Source: Betaproteobacteria bacterium
GTDB lineage: Bacteria > Pseudomonadota > Gammaproteobacteria > Burkholderiales > Casimicrobiaceae
Reading direction: 5' to 3'
Assembly (NCBI GenBank): GCA_016704895.1
Contig: JADIZG010000066.1
Location: 1 to 64,000, forward strand
Length of the DNA stretch: 64,000 bases
The notes under the pieces are model-generated. The model was given only the letters and a program-made list of their open reading frames with translations. It did no database searches and was not told where the DNA came from. How positions within the stretch are numbered: the stretch's first letter is position 1; each line of letters starts with the position of its first letter. Of this stretch, positions 1 to 8,540 are shown piece by piece. The position numbers and the translations under genes are program-made.

Positions 1-857
1 CTTCCGAGCAGCGGCTCGCTCGTCGTCTGGCCGCCACCGATCCGTTCGCCGAAACTCGCGCGCATACCGCTGGCCGATGCTGCCATATTCCGTGTGCCCG
101 TCGACAGGCGTGGTGCGGAGATTACGGCATGAACACGAGCAGCGGTCCGAGGACCGTGAGCAACACAGGACCACGGCAGCGGAGATCTCCAGCTTAGAAA
201 TCGGCCAGCGCGGCGCCCGTGTAGAAGGATCGGTTGGCCATCGTCCCGGACAACGACCCCATCGCGGGCAGGACCGGCCGGTACGCACGCTCCGACAGCA
301 CCAGAAATTACAAACCCGCGAGCCCGTCGGGGTGCGTGGGCTCAGGTCCAGATCCGAGACGCGCGACCTGCCAAAGAAAGCGGGTCCAGATGAACAAGCG
401 GAAGCACCACCACCGCAGGAACAGGAACAGGAAGATCGACATGCTGACCCATGCGAACCATCGCCCCTCCATCGTAGTACGCAGCAACCCGCCATCGACG
501 ACGGCATACCAGGTGTTCGTCAAGCGCGAATTGAGTGCGCCAGACGACCGCAACTCCGGCATAGACGGACCCGACCAGCAGCAACTCGGCCACGACCGGT
601 TGCGCAACCGGATCGCCGAGTCGATCGCCGACTCGAACGAAGGCCGGAAGTCGCGTCAGTGACAAGTCGATCGTGGACGAGGTCCGGATGACCAGGGGAA
701 TTTGACGGTGCGCCCAGACTTCCCGCCAGCATGACGGAATCGCCACCAGCATGCGCGCGTGAACTTCCATGTCTTGCAGGAAGCCGAGCGTCTCACGCCG
801 CTCCTCCATCCGTTCCCTCCATGACGGACAGAAGCGCGGCGGTAGCCAGGCGATCAC
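1..857 (-). pseudogene. broken copy of a polytopic membrane protein
   Basis: Read on the minus strand in two or three frames, this stretch resembles the intact membrane protein at 6225-7427. HARMLVAIPS near the upstream end matches HVRCLLAIPL there, and WWCFRLFIWTRFLWQVARLG followed by PTHPDGLAGL matches the WLWRLLLVVYWFWRVGRL...PTHPDRTGGLAFL region. Further down, TGAALADF and GQRYAREF continue the homology to the window edge, so the 3' end lies outside. At least three frame changes and an in-frame stop break it. It sits directly downstream of a broken outer-membrane protein gene on the same strand. It may be a decayed paralogue or a real gene damaged by base errors. Function unknown. Confidence 0.55.
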
Positions 858-1008
858 CTTGCACGACGGTACTCCGCCGGGACGTGGTGCAACTCATCGT
901 CCGACGGCCGGGTGCGGCGCAACGACTGGTAGAGCGGTCCGCCGCTCACCGGCCTGGAGTCGCTCAGCTGCGGCAGCACAAGCGCGAATTTCCGGCGCAG
1001 TACCGCCA

Positions 1009-1882
1009 TCAATTCCACGAGCTGGCGCTCTTGACGGTGTTGGGAACAGGAATGCGACGAGGAAGCGAATCTGCCAGCGCGCCCCGTCGACCGGTGCTGG
1101 ACCGTTGAAATAGGCTCCGGCTGAAGGTTGAGCGGTTGCCCGCCGATTTTCGCGATCTGCCCAATGCTGGGCCGAAGCGGAACAGTCCACTGCTGACCAC
1201 TATCGGCTACCAATCACCCGTGACGGTCGGAGAGAACGACGGGTAACGTCCCGGAGCATCGGAAATTGTTAGATTGACGAAGGGCTGCAGCAGCATCTGG
1301 TTGACGCCGCCCGACCGTCGTCCTGGCGGACACCGACCAGACGTTGTTGATGGCGCGCCGAACACCCAGCTCCCAGCAATCTTCAGCGCAACGGCGGTGG
1401 GCCCGAGCCCCAGGCCCCTTGTCCGGAAGCGGTCATCGGTCGCGGTATTCAACTGGGCGAAGCGCGCCCATGCCAGGATCAACCGCCCACCGGCGCGGTC
1501 GGCGAGAGAAAGGCCGAGAACTGGATGTCGCCGAGACCCGAACTCCCGATCTGACCGGCCGCGAACGCCGGCTGGGGAAATCACCGGGACGATCGTGCGC
1601 GTGATGGCGTTCCATTCGGCGTTCAACTTCACCGGGTAACGGGCTGGATGTTCAGAAGGTAACGCGTTCCATCGAGCGGACCGGTATCGAAGTTGATGTG
1701 GCACTGGAGCGGCACTGACCGACCATCCCGCGATGGGGTTCTGCGCGGCCTTCGCGAGGCTGGTGCGCGTCGCCCTCCGCCGCCGCCGCGGGTGCTGCAA
1801 ACAGCATCGCGACCGCAATTATCGTCGCACAGGAGCTACATCTCTCTTCTCCAAGTCGCGGAAATGCTGGCTCAAGAGACAC
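1009..1882 (-). pseudogene. broken outer-membrane beta-barrel protein ('transporter'/neuromedin-U-like family)
   Basis: The reading begins with a signal-peptide-like AVAMLFAAPAAAAEGDA and continues in another frame with SLAKAAQNPIAG, LNAEWNAITRTIVPVIS, QLNTATDDRFRTRGLGLGPT, WVFGA, VNQMLLQPFVNLT and SPTVTGDW. It ends with QQWTVPL...IGKIAKIGGQPLNLQ and WQIRFLVAFLFP. Those blocks, in that order, are the signature of a roughly 300-residue bacterial outer-membrane barrel family usually named 'transporter' or 'neuromedin U', whose substrate is unknown. At least four frame changes are needed to read it. A related but distinct barrel lies at 20450-21257. It is either a decayed copy or a gene with base errors. 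Confidence 0.6.
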
Positions 1883-2178
1883 TCACACGCCCTTCCAGCG
1901 CTCCCACACGGACGCGAGCGGACACGTCGCCGCGGCGCGGCGGACCGTCGTCGCGTGACCGCGTGAGAGCATGTCGGACCGCAAGCCAACGAGCCTTATA
2001 CAAAGCAGGACGCTGTCTTCACTGTTTCAGACCTTACACGAAGAATTTTCATTGGCCAGGATGTCAGGCCGGCTGTCCGGCGCCTGTCCGCCTAGCTCGT
2101 TGGTGGACTGCTGACCACTTGTGGCGATTGAAAGGCAGCCAGGGCATGTCCCCCGGCTGCTCTAGTGATCATCAATCC
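1883..2178. other. non-coding gap
   Basis: No gene is visible. The stretch is visibly richer in A+T than the rest of the window and presumably holds the 5' region of the broken barrel gene upstream and the 3' flank of the PhoX-like remnant downstream. I see no convincing terminator or promoter. Confidence 0.4.
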
Positions 2179-3245
2179 CTACCGGCCGTGACTTACTCTT
2201 GCAGTGACCGGCTTGAAGCCGGTGATCTTCAGCACGTCGTCGGTCGCGTAGTCGTCGACCTTCGTCATGTTGCCGTCGTTCGAGTGCTGGATCGACACGT
2301 AGGCGGTCAGGCCGTCGGCGCTGAACATGAAGCCGGTCGGCTCGGCGGACGAGTCCTTGACCGACAGGATCTTGACGCAGCCGTCGGTCTTGACGTCGCG
2401 GTCCTCGCCGTCCGGCAGGCACGCGAAGACGTCGCCGTTCTCGTGGTCCTCGATCACGTACATGATCCCGGTGCCGGGCTGGAACGCGAGGTTGTCGACC
2501 GAGTTGAAGTCGGCGTCGCCCTCGACGAACCGGTTGGCGGTCGCGACCGCGTAGCCGCGCGTCTCGACGCTGTCCGCGAGGTAGGTGTAGCCGTTCTTCG
2601 CAGCGACCTTCGTGCCCGTGCCCATCGGCTTCGTGTCGATCATGCAGACGACCTCGCCGTAGTTCCTCGCGCCCTCGTTGCCCGTGTTGGTCCAGCAGAA
2701 GCGGACGCCTTCGCCCGCGTAGAGCGGGTCGAAGTGGCCGTCCTCGGGGCGGTAGAAGCCGGTCGCGCCCTTGTTGTGCGCGCGTCGACGCGCGCATTCG
2801 TGCCGACGACCTGCACCCACGCGCCCTGACCGATCTCGCAGCCCTGGCCGTACTGCGGGAAGCTCGAGCTGGTCTTCGCCTGGCACGACGCCTGCCACGC
2901 GTAGACCGAGCCGGCCACGAGCGGCGACTGCGCGAGGCTCGTCACGGCCGCGCCGGTCCACGCGACGGACGGCACGAACTTGAAGATCGCACCGCCGTCG
3001 CGGTCGTTCGTCGAGCCGCCGCCGTCGGCGGTCGAGCCCGGGCGTTCCTCGTCGCCCGCGTAGACGACGCCGTCGTGCGTGATGTCGAGGCCCTCCCACG
3101 CGATCGTCGGCAGCGCGGTGCGCTTCGCGACCGCGGTCGTGACGGTCGCGCCGGCCGCGTCGACGATCTCCCCGGTCGCGCGGTCCTTGACGGTGTAGTT
3201 GGTGATGGCGAGCGGATCGAGGATCGCCGGCCTGTCCGACAGGCG
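2179..3245 (-). pseudogene. 5'-truncated PhoX/DUF839-type phosphatase
   Basis: The minus-strand reading resembles the C-terminal half of secreted PhoX-type (DUF839) alkaline phosphatases: WEGLDITHDGVVYAGDEE, GGAIFKFVPS, RFCWTNTGNE, YGEVVCM, DNLAFQPGTGIMYVIEDHEN, EPTGFMFSADGLTAYVS and a final DDVLKITGFK. The family is a calcium/iron-dependent beta-propeller phosphomonoesterase exported through Tat. The first part is in one frame down to about 2795 and the rest in another. Upstream of about 3245 the homology stops abruptly, so the Tat signal and first half of the propeller are missing; family members are roughly 600-700 residues and only about 350 remain here. A truncated remnant is likely even if the frame break is a base error. 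Confidence 0.65.
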
Positions 3246-3490
3246 ACTGCAGCAGGCGAATCGACCCACGTTCCGGCCGTTCGCGATCGTGCGAGATCCG
3301 GCGCAACGGGCCAGGCGCACTCGCCTTCTCGATCGCTGTCAGCCTCAAACGTCGTCTTTCGTTCCCAGATTCCGGATCCAAGGTCTTGGTGAATCACCGG
3401 TTACCGCACTGGCCGTTCCTGATCTTCAGGCACCCGCCCGGCTGCATCCACGCCACCGGGTTGGCGCTGCGTCGCAGAGGAGGGCGTTTC

Positions 3491-3800
3491 ATGTCAAGGC
3501 GATTTGCAGGAGTCGCATTGACTATGTTCTTGATGACGTCGCGCCGCTGGGCTGGGTGGGAGCTGGCTCGGCAATCAAAGGCTGCGTCGACAAAACACAC
3601 GGAACGTTGCGCGTCGTCTCGGACGCGACCGCATGCAACACGAAGCATGAAACACCGATCGTCTGGTATCGGGCGGGACCTCCAGGTCCCGAGGACGAGT
3701 CGGACCGGCGGGTCCCAAAGGTGATCTAGGTTGCAGGGTCCACAGGGTTTTGGGGACCGCAGGGTCAGGCTGGCACAACGCCGACCTCATTCAGCGGGGC
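3491..3800 (+). pseudogene. collagen-like secreted protein remnant
   Basis: From the ATG at 3491 the reading is MSRRFAGVALTMF. After one frame change near 3550 it continues SAIKGCVDKTHGTLRVV, then a second Cys, then ETPIVWYRAGPPGPE. The arrangement G-C-x-D-K-x-x-G-x-L-R-V-V, second Cys, W-x-x-x-GPPGP is a recognisable cap that precedes collagen-like Gly-X-Y repeats in secreted bacterial proteins. The DNA after 3675 keeps coding for Gly-X-Y triplets (GRV GPA GPK GDL, then LQGPQGF) but alternates frames. The C-terminal part cannot be followed. Function unknown; such proteins are usually surface-exposed. Confidence 0.5.
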
Positions 3801-4490
3801 GGTGCATTTTTGCCCGCCCTGGTCACAAATCATTCGGTTGCGTTTCGTCGACGTCGGGTCTAGCTTGGACACCGGCCCGTTGCTGCTTGCCGCCGGAACA
3901 TCGTCCGGTTTTTCCGGGGTTCGCCAGCCTTTATTCACTGCAAGGTGTCGTCTCCGTGGATCTCAATGTCATGGCGGCGGCAACCGGCCAAGCGCTCGCG
4001 CAGTACGGCTATCACCGGAAGAAGAAGCGAGCTGAGGTCACGGAGTCGTCGTTCGACTACATCAATCTTGATTCGGAAACCTCGGTGTCCGTGCGACTCC
4101 GCGGCGCGTCATGCCGGTTCCGCCAGATCAGGACTAATCGCCTGCGAACCCAACGGGTCCCTTAGGGAGAAACAGGAGGTTTGCTTCCGGTGATTGTCGA
4201 GTGGGCCCGGCCGTACCGGTCAGGGCTTCCGCGGCAACCATCGAGGCCGTTATCGGGCAACAGCACGAGATATCAGGCAGTACCCCGTTCTGCGCGGTCG
4301 CCGCGGGCTACCATCGCTGCAGAGGGATAGGCCGCGATCGCGCTGCTGGATGCAATCGTCGCGTTGCTGACCGGCAAGGAGCGCCGGCAGTAGCCGGATC
4401 ACGCGGGAGTGGACGCGCCTTGGGAAGCTAGAGGAACTGCGTTTGGGGCATCGAAACCGATCTTCGTGCTACCCCGGCGCTACCCCAGCC
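3801..4490. other. no recognisable gene
   Basis: Short open frames exist on both strands but none has a recognisable family, a ribosome-binding site or sustained coding character. It may include the unreadable C-terminal part of the collagen-like gene, since a plus-strand frame stays open to about 4165. A short plus-strand stretch near 4337-4394 (ALLDAIVALLTGKERRQ then stop) looks protein-like but could not be assigned. Confidence 0.35.
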
Positions 4491-4524
4491 CGAAACAAAA
4501 ACGGCCTGCCCGAAGGCAAGCCGT
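4489..4524 (-). terminator. intrinsic terminator with UUCG-type loop
   Basis: On the minus strand, arms ACGGCTTGCC (4524-4515) and GGCAGGCCGT (4510-4501) pair with one mismatch around a TTCG tetraloop and run into TTTTGTTT. This is a textbook Rho-independent terminator about 110 bp beyond the stop of the patatin lipoprotein gene. The plus strand also has a T-rich run after the hairpin, so it may act in both directions. Confidence 0.8.
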
Positions 4525-4534
4525 TGATTTGTTT

Positions 4535-4554
4535 GGTTGCGGGGGTGCGCAACC
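4535..4554. repeat. short inverted repeat
   Basis: GGTTGCG (4535-4541) and CGCAACC (4548-4554) form a perfect 7-bp dyad directly next to the terminator at 4489-4524. Its role is unknown. It could be a second hairpin of the same termination region. Confidence 0.4.
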
Positions 4555-4637
4555 TGACCTGGCAACAACGAGTAAACAACGACTTGCAGCACTGGTGGCC
4601 ATCTACTCGGGCAACCGCATCGCCGATCCGACGACAC

Positions 4638-6169
4638 TCAAAATCGCGTGTCGGTGCAGCAGGCACCACGGGATGCACCAGATCGGGCCATCCCCGCGTT
4701 TCCCCGGTGCCGGGAACCACCATTGCGTCCGCGGCGCGGGCGGGAAACGACTCGGGCCCCCGTGTCCTTCAGCAAGCGTTGGAATTCGGGTGAGGCCATG
4801 ATGATCGTTCCAGCGGCGCTGCGCAGTCGATCGACTGCCTCAGCCGGCAGCACGAAGGACGTCGGCTGCTGATTCAGGTAATCGAGTTCTGCCTTGTCTT
4901 TCAGTGCGGGGAACGAGACGTCGATCGCATAGATCTCGGCGGTGGGGGCCAGCAATGCCTGCGCCACTGCCGGGTCCTTGTTGGCTGCCATCGCGGTCGA
5001 ATTTCTGACCAGACGCATCGTTCGCCATCGCGCCGCCATGTCCTTGAGCAGTTCCACGGCTTCGTACGAGTAGCGATCGATCGGAACACCGGTCGCTTCA
5101 CCAGAATCTCCAAAGTTCCCGGCGGCGCCTCGGACTGGTCCCAATCGGTCGGGGGAGCCGACAGCGAATTGACGATGAAGACAATCACCCTGCGCACGCG
5201 ATCAAGCGGCGTCGGCACGCCGGCATCGTGCAACGCCTCCATCAGTTCCAGTGAATCGAGTACACCACGCATGCCGACGTTGTCCGACACGCCTCCGTCC
5301 ACCAGATGGAGGTAGGGCCGGCGCGCGCCGTCGGCGTAGGTTTCCGTCTCCTTGAGCCCTCGGATCGCGCGCGCCGCCGGACGTGGCGGCTCGGCGGACT
5401 CGGTAAACCGCTTCACCCAGGCGGGGATGACCGTGTTGCAGCCGCCACCGTAGTTGTTGATGGTGACAGGCGAGAGCACGACCGGCACCGCCGACGAGGC
5501 GGCGGCGGCGCGAGATAGCGGCATGGCGCTGAGATCGGAACACAGGATGTCGAAAATGTTCTGGTTGAAGACGAAGCGGGCACCCGTCGAGATGTCGGTG
5601 GCCGACGCCAGGATCATCGGGCCGCTACCACGGTCGAGGTCGCCGAAGGTGGCACCGTCGAAGAGAACTTCGTCGTACAACTGGGCCGCCAATTCGGAAC
5701 GACCCCAGTGCGTCGACCCCAGGCTGGCCCAGTTCGCCGGATTCAACGTGCGGGCGACGATCTCGCCCTGCACATTCCGCTTGAGGAACCGCTGCTCGTA
5801 CTCGGAGAACAGCCGGTCACCGTAAAGCCCGTAGGCCAGTGCGGTGAAGCTGCCACCCGACACGCCGGTGATGATGTCGACGTGATCGAGCAGACTGCCT
5901 TTCTCACCCTTTGGCCCCACGACTTCGGTACGGCGGAGAAACTCCAGGACGCCGTATGAAAAGGCGGCAGCGCGGGTGCCCCCTCCCGAGAAGGCGAGGA
6001 TGACGATGTCGTCCTTGTCCTTGAAGTGTGCCTGCCGGGTCTGGAATCGGTATCCGGTGCTCGAGTCGGTGACGGCGAGCGATGGATTGACGGGACGGCT
6101 GGCACATCCAGCGAGCATCACAATCAGGACAAGGGACGCCAGTGGCGCAATGCAAAGTCGAGTCGTCAT
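4638..6169 (-). CDS. patatin-like phospholipase, lipoprotein (one frame break)
   Basis: The start is MTTRLCIAPL; a hydrophobic stretch then ends in the lipobox LAGC, so the mature protein should be lipidated. Patatin landmarks follow in order: the oxyanion loop FSGGGTRAAAFSYG, the nucleophile elbow GVSGGS (G-x-S-x-G) and the catalytic DGG in HLVDGGVSDN. The predicted role is hydrolysis of acyl groups from phospholipids at the envelope. Near 5095 the frame changes; the continuation (RYSYEAVELLKDMAARW to LLKDTGARVV) is clearly the same protein, giving about 510 residues in all. The break lies after the catalytic residues. It follows the membrane protein gene by 55 bp and is closed by the terminator at 4489-4524. 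The last 35 or so residues look less conserved and may be out of frame. Confidence 0.8.
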
Positions 6170-6224
6170 TTGAAATCCATGCACGTCATGTGGGTGGTCG
6201 GACGGGCCCAGCAGCATCCGAAGC

Positions 6225-7427
6225 CTACACCAACGCCTTCAGGAGCTTGAGCAGCAAATCCTTCAACGGGACCTGCAGCGCAGCGACCACCAGCATCGGC
6301 AGTACCATCGGTACCAGGATCTTCGCCAGCGACGCCTTGCCGATGGGCGCAATCCTCATCTTCGTCACGGCTTCGTACATCGCCGCCGCGTCCGCCACCG
6401 GACCGATCTCCGGGGCGTCGAGTAGCGGTGCATCGGCGACCGGCTGGCGCAGGATCCAGCGTCGGTGCACGAGTCGTCCCTGCTCGCCGACCAGCGCGGC
6501 ATACGCGGGAATCGCCCGGCCGCGCGCCGCCGCGAGCACCGGGACCAGCGCGAACAGCGGCAACAGCAGGAACAGCGTCCACAGGATCACGAAGGCGGCC
6601 GCCGGAAGCTTGTACGAAGCCAGCGCCTGGCCGTGATAGGCGACCTCGTGCGGCCAACGCGAAGCGATCGTCGCGGACAGCGCGAAGGTCACCATCGCGA
6701 ACGCGCCGGGCAGCTTCTCGAGGAAGGCCAAACCCCCGGTCCGGTCGGGATGCGTCGGCACCAGCGACAGATCGAGCCGGCCCACCCGCCAGAACCAATA
6801 GACGACGAGCAGCAGGCGCCACAGCCAGCCGAATACCAGCGCCAGGAAGATCGGCCGCACCACATAGGCGAACCACCAGCCGCCGAAGCCGAGCTTGTGA
6901 TCGGCGCCGAGCGCCCAGGACATCGCATCGGCGTGCAGTTCGGGCTGCTCGACCAGCGACCACGCCAGCGCAACGCCGAGCACGAACACCCACGGCAACG
7001 ACGAGTCGCGCAGCCGGCGCATGTCGACACCGACCTGCTCGAACTGGCGGCGCTGGTCGGGCTCGATGACCCCACTCGAAAGGAATTGCGGCAGCAGACG
7101 TCGTGCCGTCTTGTCCATCGTCGCCTCGGCCAGGATCAGCAGCGGGATGGCGAGCAGGCAGCGGACGTGGATACCGAAATGCTGCAGCAGCGGTTCACCG
7201 GCCTCGGCCGTCACCAGGCGTCCGGCGGTGAAGCCCCAGACGACGATCGGCAGCCAGGTCAGCAGCGCAAGAAACACCGCGCGGCGGCCGGCGCCCAAGC
7301 CGTTCGCTGGAACGAGTTTCAACCGCCTGTACCAGCGCAGCGGCAGCTCGTTCTCAATCGGAGAAAACGCGCCCTCGGTCTCGATGTCGGGCATTGAGGC
7401 GGGCGGTGTCGTCGTTTTGGTTTTCAC
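6225..7427 (-). CDS. polytopic inner-membrane protein of unknown function
   Basis: A 400-residue protein with about six hydrophobic segments, e.g. AVFLALLTWLPIVVWGFTAG, VRCLLAIPLLILAE, LPWVFVLGVALAWSLV, WLWRLLLVVYWFWRVG, FVILWTLFLLLPLFALVPV and LVPMVLPMLVVAALQV. A soluble N-terminal tail of about 45 residues precedes them. The start is GTG at 7427, with an AAGAGAA-type ribosome site just upstream. I do not recognise a named family. A broken paralogue lies at 1-857. The gene probably shares a transcript with the patatin lipoprotein downstream, which suggests a joint envelope function, but that is inference. The strong hairpin at 7448-7481 separates it from the DUF2950 gene. Confidence 0.75.
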   Translation of the reverse strand: MKTKTTTPPASMPDIETEGAFSPIENELPLRWYRRLKLVPANGLGAGRRAVFLALLTWLPIVVWGFTAGRLVTAEAGEPLLQHFGIHVRCLLAIPLLILAEATMDKTARRLLPQFLSSGVIEPDQRRQFEQVGVDMRRLRDSSLPWVFVLGVALAWSLVEQPELHADAMSWALGADHKLGFGGWWFAYVVRPIFLALVFGWLWRLLLVVYWFWRVGRLDLSLVPTHPDRTGGLAFLEKLPGAFAMVTFALSATIASRWPHEVAYHGQALASYKLPAAAFVILWTLFLLLPLFALVPVLAAARGRAIPAYAALVGEQGRLVHRRWILRQPVADAPLLDAPEIGPVADAAAMYEAVTKMRIAPIGKASLAKILVPMVLPMLVVAALQVPLKDLLLKLLKALV

Positions 7428-7447
7428 TTTTCTCTTGCAACAAGATC

Positions 7448-7481
7448 GGGCCGCCGGTCGGGAGGACGCGACCGACGGCCC
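7448..7481 (-). terminator. strong inverted repeat, probable terminator
   Basis: GGGCCGCCGGTCG (7448-7460) and CGACCGACGGCCC (7469-7481) form a 13-bp stem with one mismatch and an 8-nt loop, between the DUF2950 stop and the start of the membrane protein gene. The downstream minus-strand sequence is only weakly T-rich, so termination may be partial. Confidence 0.5.
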
Positions 7482-7617
7482 ATGGACGCCACGATGGCGT
7501 ACGGATCAAACGAACGGTCGAGCCGTCCGGTCACGCCGCAGGTCGGGTGCCCGCCGTTGCGTGTCTTCGCCCTGCCCCAACCACGAGGTACTACGGCACA
7601 GATTCCTCGATCTCAAT

Positions 7618-8523
7618 TCACCTGCCGGCGGCTTTGCTCCAGCTCGCATCCGGGTTGTACGCGGTCGTCGCCCGGGCCAGCGCCGCGGTGTCGGGCCCGA
7701 GGTTCTTCTGGTGCACGACGCCGTCCTTGTTGACGACGAAAGTCATCACACCCGTATCGCCGTATTTCGCCGGCCAGGCGATCAGCGCATAGCCTTCGGT
7801 CATCTTCCCGTTCCTGACGTAGCTCTTGGCACCCCCCGGTGCGTCCTTGCCCTGTGCGGTGAGAATCTTGTAGACGTACCCGTGGTACGGCTGTCCCGGC
7901 CTGGCGTCGGCGAACGACGGGCCCAGTGGGCTCTCCGGCTCACCCGGCAGCGACGCCCAGTACAGACCATCCCGCTTGCCCGGCGACGCCAACGATCGCA
8001 TCGCGTACTGCCTGACGCCGTCACCGTCGAGGTCCTTGGCCGCATACTCGTCCTGCGCGTCCGAATACGCCAACATGACCTGGATCGCCGCCAGCTCGTT
8101 GCGCCCGATTCGCCGGGTGCGCATCTCGTCGGCCGCCAGCCGGGTGTCGAATTGCCAGCCAGCCGTCGACTTCACGATCGGAATCGGCAAAGTCCAGCCG
8201 TTCTTCCCGGCACCGAGATAGGCCTTGGCGTCGCCGGCCCGCACGATCGCGTGCGCCCGGCTCCAGGCCTCGAGGAAGGCGGTGACGTCGCCCGGATCGA
8301 CGGTGCCGACCGGGATGTACTTTGTGTAGTCGGCGCCGATCACTGTCCTGATCGCGTCGTCGTCATGCCGGGCAATGCCATCGACCAGCGCGTCGGCCGC
8401 GGCCTCCGGCGTCGGGTACGCCTGCTGCGCCGACACCACGGGGGACAGCAGCAAGGCGGCAACGATCACCGCGAGCCCCAGGGGCCGCACCAAGCGGGGG
8501 TTCGAACGATTCTTTGCATTCAT
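7618..8523 (-). CDS. DUF2950 family exported protein
   Basis: The reading matches the DUF2950 pattern: AYPTPEAAADALV near the N-terminus, QYAMRSLASPGKRDGLYW in the middle, then GYVYKILTAQGK, YALIAWPAKYGDTGVMTFVV, VHQKNLGPDTAALARA and YNPDASW. The start MNAKNRSN at 8523 is preferred over upstream ATGs at 8544/8541 because AGGAG lies 7 nt before it. A signal peptide (LAVIVAALLLSPVVSAQQ) directs export; about 301 residues. The biochemical role of the family is unknown. The upstream DUF3300 stop overlaps the ATG at 8544, so the two are probably translated together; DUF3300 and DUF2950 genes are often neighbours in proteobacteria. Confidence 0.85.
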   Translation of the reverse strand: MNAKNRSNPRLVRPLGLAVIVAALLLSPVVSAQQAYPTPEAAADALVDGIARHDDDAIRTVIGADYTKYIPVGTVDPGDVTAFLEAWSRAHAIVRAGDAKAYLGAGKNGWTLPIPIVKSTAGWQFDTRLAADEMRTRRIGRNELAAIQVMLAYSDAQDEYAAKDLDGDGVRQYAMRSLASPGKRDGLYWASLPGEPESPLGPSFADARPGQPYHGYVYKILTAQGKDAPGGAKSYVRNGKMTEGYALIAWPAKYGDTGVMTFVVNKDGVVHQKNLGPDTAALARATTAYNPDASWSKAAGR

Positions 8524-8540
8524 CTGTTGACTCCTGGCCA

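Noticed and set aside
1693..2829. A plus-strand open frame of 378 codons
   Set aside because: It lies opposite the barrel and PhoX-like remnants, has Val/Arg/Asp-rich antisense composition and no domain.
3491..3800. Phage tail-fibre with collagen-like repeats
   Set aside because: No phage structural or lysis gene nearby, and the head motif is of secreted-protein type.
4535..4554. tRNA fragment or attachment site
   Set aside because: Only a 7-bp dyad; no cloverleaf and no second copy seen.
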